DNA from: Deltaproteobacteria bacterium
GTDB taxonomy: Bacteria > Desulfobacterota > Desulfarculia > Adiutricales > Adiutricaceae
Direction: 5' to 3'
NCBI GenBank assembly: GCA_031278635.1
Contig: JAITKA010000149.1
Span: forward strand, 1-48,138
DNA: 48,138 bases
Both the position numbers and the translations under genes were made by a program. The notes beneath the pieces were generated by a model. That model did not search any database, was not told the DNA's origin, and worked only from the letters and a program-made list of their open reading frames with translations. Numbering within the stretch: position 1 is the stretch's first letter; each line of letters starts with the position of its first letter. Shown one piece after another: positions 41,661-48,138 of this stretch.

Positions 41661-42045
41661 AGGGTCTCCAAAAGTACTCGCGGCGCCGTTTTTGCGAAAA
41701 ATCGTTCAACCAGCCAACATCCATCGTTTCAAAAAGAAGAATCGGACTTAGGCCGAAGCGTGAGTGGAAACACTCACATATGCGGCAAGCTAGTTGTTAA
41801 GGTATGTTGGCCAAAAGCTCGTAATCGTAAAATAAACAGTTTTTCTCAGTAAAACCTATTGACGTAATTATCGGGCATAATTATTATTGATGTTCATAGT
41901 ATAGATTAAGAAATTGTAAAAAGCTTAATGAAGTAAATTTGTACAAACTATCTTGTATCTTTTATTGTCAAAAGCGACGAAATTGTTGATTAACAATAAT
42001 CTTCTCAAAATAAGATTGTAGCTTTTACTGTTGTCCGGCCTAATT

Positions 42046-42279
42046 TTACGGGCGTTTTCCGCAATCCGTACAGACCCCATCCGGACCTATGATGCCAATG
42101 CAACTTTCATCGGAACAAAGCTTGCGGGCGCCTTTGTTGCTCTTGCTGACTTTACGTTTTGTGGCTAATTCGTTGCCGCAATGGGGGCAAAATTTAGCCC
42201 ATAATGGGGATGGGTTTTTACATTTATCGCAAGTATCGCTGGGAATGGGAGCTCCGCAGTCAGTACAGGTTAGTTGCAT
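42046..42279 (-). CDS. Small double zinc-ribbon protein
   Basis: 77 residues with Cys pairs CTDCG, CDKC, CPHCG and a C-terminal CSDESCIGIIGPDGVCTDCG. The first pairs form one zinc ribbon. The last, with the I-G-P-D-G turn, is a small ribbon that I associate with deltaproteobacterial proteins. It probably binds zinc and nucleic acid or protein; the function is unknown. It is flanked by long AT-rich spacers. Confidence 0.75.
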   Translation of the reverse strand: MQLTCTDCGAPIPSDTCDKCKNPSPLWAKFCPHCGNELATKRKVSKSNKGARKLCSDESCIGIIGPDGVCTDCGKRP

Positions 42280-43813
42280 GAAATCTCGCTTTTTATTGAA
42301 AATACGCTTAAATGGCCACGAAAAAGATACTGACCGTCGGCGATATTGAATTTTTCATGTATAGCAGAAAATAGTAACATAATTCATGTTACCCTACGGT
42401 TAAAGAAAAATAAACAGCTTGTTAGCTTGTTTTTTACCCCGATAGGTTATTTTCTGGTTTGTGCGCGTTACGGGCGCCATCAATGAAATTGACCGGCGTT
42501 CCGTGGGTAAAACCGGACCGCTGACTCCCTTTAACGACCGAAGCTTTCAGGGGATCGAAGACGCGTCGCGGGTCGTTCTAACGTGGCTTGGTGAAATAAG
42601 CCTCGACCACCCCATTGTCAACGCGCGGTAAAGCCACCCGCCTGGAAGGCGGACAAAAGGTTGGCTTTGCCTTCGTTGGTTTGGGTGTTTGAATGACGAC
42701 CGCAACCGAATTGAACGCCTTTTGTAGATAGACTTTGAATTGTTAGGCGCTCAACAAAAAGCCACTCGTGGTATAATAACAAGCGGGACTTGGTTTAGCT
42801 TAACTACGCGTCTCTACTGGGGGCAATTAAGTCCGTTACCGACTTAATTTTACAATTTTATCGTTGAAAAATCCATACCCTAAAAACTATTTGGGAAATC
42901 GCTGTCATGGTCGTTGGCGCCTTGCGTTTTTGAAACATTTTTTCTAATGTCGCAACTTAAGAAATATTTCGTTAGTTTAATTTGATTAAAAATATAATAA
43001 ATAGTTAAATTCTAATATATAAAATTTTTTGGACTTAATTAGCTTCCTTTTTTCCGGTAGACTCCGCCGGGTAAGCCATTGGGAGCCAACCCCATTGGCA
43101 ACGGTTTTTGCCTTGTTACGCGGGGTGACCCCCGCCGGTCGTTTTCATGATATCCCGGCGAGAGATGGTCCGGGACCGTGGGGAGGTTCAGGCCAAAAGC
43201 CATCCCCCTGGCCATTCCCCCAAGTAACCCACGGGCCGGGTGACTTTTCCGTTCCCGGCCCTTTTATGGGGTCCCGAAAAGCGGATCCGGACGCTCAGTA
43301 TACCCTCGCCATTCGCCGGCGTTTTAGTTGACATGGAATGTGATATACTGTAAAAAATATTGTAAAATGTTGGGTGAAAATAAGCTTGGAAGACATACCG
43401 CTTTATTGCGAATACGGACAAATATGCGATTAAATCACTATAAATACTATAATTAGGTGACCAAGATCGTACATTTGCCTAGGCGATAGGACTCATCGCC
43501 AACGATTGGCCGTTTCCGCCTAAACCCTGGCCGCGGTGGCCCGAAACGACGCTGGTTACGGGCTTAGCCAGGATGATAAGGGAAAACGCCATGGCGTTTT
43601 GCCGCGTCTGGCGGGCCATGTCATCGGACGCTTAAGTTCCCGTCGGGCGGGCGCAAAGCCATCCGGGTAGCCGCCTTTATGCCCAGTGGGTACCCTTCGG
43701 CCCCATTAAGGGTGGGGCGATCTCCATGGCGATAGGTTAAAGGCGCTAATCAAGGCAATTTAACCTAGAAAAACATGGACTAAGACCGATATAATTCTCC
43801 AAAGAGAAGTACA
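42280..43813. other. Long gene-poor spacer
   Basis: About 1.5 kb without a convincing gene. 42374-42392 is an inverted repeat (GTAACAT/ATGTTAC) in the likely promoter area of the zinc-ribbon gene. 42461-42631 is a 56-codon GTG frame with protein-like text (AINEIDRRSVGKTGPLTPFN) but no ribosome site; it may be a remnant. 43583-43600 is a perfect 18-bp palindrome (AAAACGCCATGGCGTTTT). Confidence 0.4.
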
Positions 43814-44209
43814 GTGAAACGCATTCCCATAGACAAGGCCATCCCCGGACAGATCCTGGCCGAAAAGCTCACCCGCCATGACGGGGTGCTTTTGGCCGGC
43901 CAAGGTTCCGAGATAACCGAGGGCCTCTTGCGCATGTTAAGCCGCATGAACATTGACACCGTGGTCATCGAGGAGGAAGAATCGAGGACCGCGGAGGAGG
44001 TCGAGGAAGACTTTCGCAGGTTGGTCGCCCAGATGGAAGCCCGCTTCGTTAGGGTCACCGGGTCGCCTATATTGATGGCCCTGAAAAAGACCATGCTTTT
44101 CATGGCCCAGAAAGAAAAGGACGTGACCCTGGCCCTAATCGATAAACCCGCCGCCGCCTCGGAGAATCCGGAAGCGGCCCAGTCCGCTGAGCCGTCCGGA
44201 TCGGCTTAA
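43814..44209 (+). CDS. Small regulatory protein preceding an HDOD gene
   Basis: 131 residues from GTG 43814 with GAGAAG upstream. The first 55 residues have the pattern IDKAIPGQILAEKLTRHDGV, LLAGQGSEITEGLLRMLSRM, NIDTVVIEEEE. This beta-rich element (P-G-x-x-L-A...D-G-x-x-L...G-x-x-(I/L)-T) commonly precedes HD-GYP or HDOD domains. The rest is helical and charged with an Ala/Pro/Ser tail. It ends 8 bp before the HDOD gene start, so the two work as a split module, probably in signalling or cell-cycle control. Confidence 0.7.
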   Translation: MKRIPIDKAIPGQILAEKLTRHDGVLLAGQGSEITEGLLRMLSRMNIDTVVIEEEESRTAEEVEEDFRRLVAQMEARFVRVTGSPILMALKKTMLFMAQKEKDVTLALIDKPAAASENPEAAQSAEPSGSA

Positions 44210-44217
44210 GTTTGAAC

Positions 44218-45075
44218 ATGACCAATCCCCAAACGACAATCCAGGACCGGGTCTCGGTTAAGAAAGAGGTTCGAAAGATTAAAAACCTCCCGACCGTGCC
44301 GGGGATAGTGGCTAAGATATCCCGCATGGTTGAAAACCCGGAGACCAGCGCCGCCGAGGTGGGTAGGCTCATCTCCCAGGACCAGGTTTTATCGGCCAAG
44401 GTCCTGCGCATGGCCAACAGCGCCTTTTTCGGCATGTCCAGAAAAATCAGCTCCATCTCCCAGGCCCTGGTCATTTTGGGCTTCGAGGTCGTCAAGGGGC
44501 TGGTCCTGACCTCAAGCGTTTTTGACATGATCCAAAAAAGCATGACCGGGCTGTGGGAACACTCCATCGGTTGCGCGGCCGCGTCCGGCGCCGTGGCTAC
44601 CTTACTGGGCCGGGAAGACGCCGAGGAAATTTTGGTCGCCGGTTTGCTCCACGATTTGGGCAAGGTCGTCTTGGCCCTGAACTTGCCCGACGAGATGCGG
44701 CTCATACTAAACAAGGTCGCTTCCGGGGATATACTGTTTTACGAGGCCGAAAACCAGCTCCTGGACTTTGACCACAGCGAGCTGGGCCAGTGGCTGGCCG
44801 AGCACTGGAACCTGCCAGAAAGCTTGGCCGAACCCATGCGCCTTCATCACCGCCCCGAAAAAGCCGTAATTAAGCCGGAATGCACGGCCATAGTCCACAT
44901 CGCCGACATCATCGTCAGGGCCAAGGGCTTTGGTAACGGCGGTGACATATTGGTCCCACCAATATCGATGGCCGCCTGGGAGATGCTGGGGTTAAAGAAG
45001 ACTGATTTCCTCCCAATACTGGAAATTCTCGAACCAAAACTCTCAAGCTTGGTTGATATCACGTCAATTAATTAG
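44218..45075 (+). CDS. HDOD-domain protein
   Basis: I start at ATG 44218; an in-frame TTG lies 6 nt earlier. The HDOD domain (about 15-215) has NLPTVPGIVAKISRMVENPE, LISQDQVLSAKVLRMANSAF, FFGMSRKISSISQALVILGF and VAGLLHDLGKVVLALNLP. A true HD pair remains in LLHDLGK, but the other metal ligands of HD phosphodiesterases are not all evident, as is usual for HDOD. Such proteins act as signalling scaffolds near c-di-GMP and two-component systems. The neighbours fit that role. Confidence 0.88.
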   Translation: MTNPQTTIQDRVSVKKEVRKIKNLPTVPGIVAKISRMVENPETSAAEVGRLISQDQVLSAKVLRMANSAFFGMSRKISSISQALVILGFEVVKGLVLTSSVFDMIQKSMTGLWEHSIGCAAASGAVATLLGREDAEEILVAGLLHDLGKVVLALNLPDEMRLILNKVASGDILFYEAENQLLDFDHSELGQWLAEHWNLPESLAEPMRLHHRPEKAVIKPECTAIVHIADIIVRAKGFGNGGDILVPPISMAAWEMLGLKKTDFLPILEILEPKLSSLVDITSIN

Positions 45076-45208
45076 GCATGGGATGAAAAACTCATTTCCA
45101 AAAAGCTTCCGGATTGTTTCGCTCTGGCTAGAAAATCTTTGAACGCTTAAAGAATTTTGGACTTGTTGGGGCTAGCCTTGAAAGGCGGACCCTTGGGAGA
45201 ACGTATTT

Positions 45209-45757
45209 TTGTCCTCTGTTCCGATGAAATCCAAGTTGCCCATGGTCTTGATCCCGGCCGCGGTTAGCTTGGCGCTTGATTTGTTAACCAAAGCCTATGC
45301 CAAGGCAAGCCTGGACGAATTTACCGTTAGGCCGGTCACGGAATTTTTTAACCTGATTTTAGCCTTCAATTCGGGCGCGGCTTTCAGTTTTTTGTCTGGG
45401 CAAGGCGCTTCCCAAGGCCTGAAGATGGCCGGGTTGGCCTTGCTCGCGATGGTCCCTTTGATTTGGTTCTACCGTCTGGCAAGGCCCGGGGACAAAGGCA
45501 CCCTCATTTCCCTTGGCTTGGTTTTGGGAGGGGCCTTGGGTAACGTTCACGATCGCCTTCGTTACGGGGGAGTGGTAGACTTCTTGGACTTTCACTTGGG
45601 GGATAAACATTGGCCAGCTTTTAACGTGGCCGATATTTTCATTTGCCTGGGCTTGGGTTTGTTAATACTCTTCACCGTCTTAAATCTAGGGCAAACACCC
45701 GCGAAGGCGCCGACAAAGGCGGAACGAGGGACACGGTTGGGCCGGAAAAGACCTTAA
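45209..45757 (+). CDS. lspA: Prolipoprotein signal peptidase (signal peptidase II)
   Basis: Cleaves the signal peptide of lipidated prolipoproteins in the inner membrane. Four hydrophobic segments and the family motifs are present: LDLLTKAYA (about 23), FNSGAAFSFL (about 53), GNVHDRLRYGGVVDFLDFH with catalytic Asp124, and FNVADIFI with catalytic Asp142. The start is TTG 45209 (GGGAG about 9 nt upstream) or ATG 45224. The basic C-terminal tail (KAERGTRLGRKRP) is a little long. It stands between the HDOD gene and the sensor kinase on the same strand. Confidence 0.95.
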   Translation: MSSVPMKSKLPMVLIPAAVSLALDLLTKAYAKASLDEFTVRPVTEFFNLILAFNSGAAFSFLSGQGASQGLKMAGLALLAMVPLIWFYRLARPGDKGTLISLGLVLGGALGNVHDRLRYGGVVDFLDFHLGDKHWPAFNVADIFICLGLGLLILFTVLNLGQTPAKAPTKAERGTRLGRKRP

Positions 45758-45790
45758 CCTAATGAGCCGACGACCCCACGGGGATTATAC

Positions 45791-46909
45791 GTGGCCTTAA
45801 TATTAATCGTTGAACGAAATCAAGCCACCGGGGACTACGTGGCGGCTACTTTGAAGAGGGCTGGCCATGAGACTTTGGTCACGTCCTTTCAAACCGAGGC
45901 CGTGGCCATGTTTCAGGAGCGAAAACCCGATCTGGTTTTGATAAATTATTTTTTGGCCGACGGCGACGGCTTGAAGATGTTGGGCGCCTTGACCCGGTTA
46001 TCCCCCGAGGCCATGGTCGTTATGACCACCGGCCTCGGCAACGAGTCCTTGGTCAGGGAGGCCATGACCATGGGCGCCTTTGACTACATCGTTAAGGGCA
46101 ACACTTACTTTACCGATCTGCCCGGCCTCGTGGATGATTTGTTTTCTCGTTTTTCTGTCAAAAACAACAAGCTGGTCTCGGAACGCCAGAGGTCGCGCCT
46201 GGAAGCCCAGACTGAGCTGGCCGGTTGGCTTGACCACAACTTCAAAAATATCCTGTCCGCGGTGGCCGGTTCCCTCAGCCTTATCAACTTCGATAATCCC
46301 GCCCAAAGCCAGGAAAAACGCAAAGAATACATGAACGATGGCTTAAGCAGCCTTGGCACCGCCGTCAAACTCCTGGAAAACCTTAGCCGTTTGTCCGATG
46401 ACGGCAGCCGCGAGGACGAAAGAAGCGTTTTGGTGTCCTCCGTCGTGGACGAGGCTTGGCAAGAGGTAAAAAACAGGCTTTTAAACGGCCCGAAAGAAGA
46501 GTTTTCCGTAGGCAAAGAGATCCTGCCCGAGATAACGCTCATAAACGAGAGCCGCAATCTCGAGCCCCAAAAGGTCGTCCGCCAGGATCTGCTGACCATT
46601 TTCGAGGCCCTGTTAAAAAATTCCGTCGAGGCCCTGGGCCAGACCAAGGACCCCCGGATTATCGTTTCCGCCTCCCGTAGCGACGATTTCCTGACTTTCA
46701 CGGTCAAGGACAACGGCCGGGGCATGGATGACCGCGTTAAGCGCCACGCCTTCGAGCCTTTGTTTTCAACCAAAGGCCAGGTAGGGGTCGGCATATCCCT
46801 CTCCACGGTCATGGCTCTGGTCACAAGGCACCTAGGCCAGATCCAGGTCGAATCCGAGCCCGGCCAGGGCTGCCAGATTCAGTTTACCTACAAACTCATG
46901 TTTTTCTAG
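45791..46909 (+). CDS. Histidine kinase with N-terminal degenerate receiver domain
   Basis: 372 residues from GTG 45791. Residues 1-120 have the receiver fold (LILIVERNQATGDYVAATLK; DLVLINYFLADGDGLKMLGA; VVMTTGLGN; GAFDYIVKGN), but the acidic pair is Glu8-Arg9 and the phospho-acceptor position is Asn52 instead of Asp. Thr79 and Lys102 remain. A linker helix leads to a HisKA-like box (LDHNFKNILSAVAGSLSLI, His149) and an HATPase domain: N-box LLKNSVEAL (Asn277), VKDNGRGM, FEPLFSTKG, GVGISLS. No membrane segment is visible, so it is a soluble kinase whose receiver probably senses or binds rather than accepts phosphate. Confidence 0.88.
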   Translation: MALILIVERNQATGDYVAATLKRAGHETLVTSFQTEAVAMFQERKPDLVLINYFLADGDGLKMLGALTRLSPEAMVVMTTGLGNESLVREAMTMGAFDYIVKGNTYFTDLPGLVDDLFSRFSVKNNKLVSERQRSRLEAQTELAGWLDHNFKNILSAVAGSLSLINFDNPAQSQEKRKEYMNDGLSSLGTAVKLLENLSRLSDDGSREDERSVLVSSVVDEAWQEVKNRLLNGPKEEFSVGKEILPEITLINESRNLEPQKVVRQDLLTIFEALLKNSVEALGQTKDPRIIVSASRSDDFLTFTVKDNGRGMDDRVKRHAFEPLFSTKGQVGVGISLSTVMALVTRHLGQIQVESEPGQGCQIQFTYKLMFF

Positions 46910-46976
46910 CTTTCGTCGTAACATGCCCTCCCAGGCCACCTCATCGCATAGTAACTATTTTAAATAGCTAGAAAAA
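46901..46976 (+). terminator. Possible terminator region after the kinase gene
   Basis: TTTTTCTAGCT (46901-46911, overlapping the stop) pairs with AGCTAGAAAAA (46966-46976), followed by TTTTTTAC. The loop is long (54 nt), so this is weak as an intrinsic terminator. Confidence 0.3.
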
Positions 46977-47033
46977 TTTTTTACTTTTAGCATTTTTTCA
47001 AGCTACCAGCGGTTCAAATATCTATACGAAGAT

Positions 47034-47560
47034 AATTCCCAGATTAATCAGATAAAAATTTTGATTTCTTTCATGTTCTGCTTGGATTTCAGATTTATCA
47101 AGTTTAACTATATAAGATCTTTGATATTCAAATAAAAATTTTGGCGATTAACTAAATCGTAGATGAATAAAGCTCCAATCGAAAGTCAAGTTATAATTCC
47201 CAGATTAATCAGATAAAAATTTAGATTTCTTTCATGTTCTGCGTGGATTACAGATTTATCAAGTTTAACTATATAACACTCTGAATATTAAAATAAAAAT
47301 TTTGGAGATTAACTAGATCGTATATGGATAAAGTTCCAATCGAAAGTCACGTTATAATTGCCAGATTAATCAGATAAAAATTTAGATTACTTTCATGGTC
47401 TCCTTGAATTAAGGGTTTGTCAAGCTTAACTATGTAATATCTTGGATATTCAAATGAAAAATTTTGAAATTAACTAAATCGTAGATGAGTTCGGCGCAGA
47501 TCGAAATTCAAGTCATAATGTGTTAATTAATCTTATAAAAATTTTTGAACCAAGAATATA
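47034..47560. repeat. 161-bp tandem repeat array, about three and a half units
   Basis: Units start at about 47034, 47195, 47356 and 47515 with the conserved head CAGATTAATCAGATAAAAAT, then TTTCATG, TTATCAAG/TAACTATATAA, AAAATTTTGG and a tail ending GAAAGTCAAGTTATAAT. The first three are closely similar and the fourth is degraded. There is no open frame through it. The spacer from here to 47866 is AT-rich with no gene I can support. Confidence 0.85.
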
Positions 47561-47866
47561 GCCTTTCGTACTGGACAAAATTTCAGTCTATAACATTAAC
47601 ACATGCAATAAAATAGTAATCTTTTAGACAATCACAGATTGTCCGGGATTGGCTGAAACTATATTTTATTTGCGTTGTAACATGCTGATAAAACATATAA
47701 AGATTGATGGTAAACGTAGGAAAACCTTTATGCAGGCCCACATTGCTTTCTTAATAATTAATATATTGAAAAAACAGATAAAAATTTTGCGGTATCTAAA
47801 ATAACGTTACCATTACCGATTGCCCTATCCATGTTGATATAACATAGCTAAAAATGAGATAAAATT

Positions 47867-48138
47867 TTGGAAGTCTCTAACGCAATCCGTGAATCATCGG
47901 GGAGCCTGCTGGTCCATGTTTGCTGCGCCCCTTGCGCCGTCTACCCATTATCGCTAATCCTCAAGCGCGACCCGGGTCTCACGGTCATCCCATGGTTCTA
48001 TAACCCCAATATCCAACCAGTCGAGGAATTCAGGCGCCGCCGCGACGCCTTGGCGTTCATGGCCCTGTCGATGCCTTCCCTGGTGCCGACGCTGACGGGC
48101 CCTTTGGTCGTCGATTTTAGCCCACCGTACAACGTGGG
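47867..48138 (+). CDS. queH: Epoxyqueuosine reductase QueH, N-terminal part (cut by window end)
   Basis: The frame opens after TGA 47855-47857 and runs to the window end. TTG 47867 is the likeliest start, with GAG upstream but no strong ribosome site. The protein reads SGSLLVHVCCAPCAVYPLSL, then GLTVIPWFYNPNIQPVEEFR, RRRDALAFM and onward. The CCAPC motif and the F-YNPNI-P-x-E-(Y/F) block are diagnostic of QueH (DUF208), the non-cobalamin enzyme for the last step of queuosine synthesis in tRNA. About 90 of roughly 190-220 residues are visible. Confidence 0.88.
   Translation, partial: MEVSNAIRESSGSLLVHVCCAPCAVYPLSLILKRDPGLTVIPWFYNPNIQPVEEFRRRRDALAFMALSMPSLVPTLTGPLVVDFSPPYNV

Noticed and set aside
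47034-47560. CRISPR array
   Set aside because: The units are 161 bp and fully repeated, without short repeats separated by unique spacers; no cas gene is present.
47680-47866. preQ1 riboswitch before queH
   Set aside because: No preQ1-type hairpin with the A-rich tail could be found in the AT-rich leader.

Overview
The window looks like the chromosome of a deltaproteobacterium (Desulfobacterota), probably host- or gut-associated. The evidence is the form of the RdgC pair, KTSC protein, HDOD pair, double zinc ribbon and QueH, together with GC-rich housekeeping genes set among AT-rich accessory genes, long gene-poor gaps and many frameshifted remnants. The species assignment is inference. The remnants suggest a genome losing genes while core operons stay intact.

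Layout. 0-7 kb: the end of a hybrid sensor kinase, then an AT-rich accessory block, all on the minus strand: a secreted PD-(D/E)xK-type nuclease/toxin candidate, a single-pass membrane protein with an acidic repeat tail, and an IS4/IS1634-type transposase. 7-18 kb: mostly minus-strand housekeeping genes (PlsC, an RdgC-like pair, two PilZ proteins, serine acetyltransferase, KTSC protein, Kef-type antiporter, flavin reductase) separated by gaps holding gene fragments, including a decayed copy of the antiporter C-terminus. 18-29 kb: one plus-strand L-arabinose locus: AraR-type repressor with two operator-like sites, a YtfQ/R/T/YjfF-type ABC importer, a compact FGGY kinase, AraA and AraD, then an NCS2-family permease. 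GC-rich hairpins fill its wider gene junctions.

29.3-39.9 kb: a variable region between tRNA-Lys(CUU) and tRNA-Asn(GUU). It holds three exported proteins of mixed base composition, an AT-rich unknown protein, several decayed genes, a possible IS21-type end, a putative structured RNA and a phosphotransferase. Inside the decay zone, at 35.8-36.3 kb, is an intact compact locus with the architecture of a type I toxin-antitoxin system: a 28-residue membrane peptide whose Shine-Dalgarno is buried in a hairpin, a bidirectional terminator, and a convergent antisense RNA promoter. The terminator/antisense unit is duplicated 160 bp downstream. I regard this as the most novel element.

40-48 kb: an AraC-family regulator, a small membrane protein, a zinc-ribbon protein, then a plus-strand run of a small regulatory protein, an HDOD protein, LspA and a histidine kinase with a degenerate receiver domain. 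The window ends with a 161-bp tandem repeat array and the start of queH.

Functionally, the ara operon should import a pentose (probably L-arabinose) and convert it through L-ribulose and L-ribulose-5-phosphate to D-xylulose-5-phosphate under AraR control. The PilZ pair, HDOD pair and pseudo-receiver kinase point to c-di-GMP and two-component signalling.
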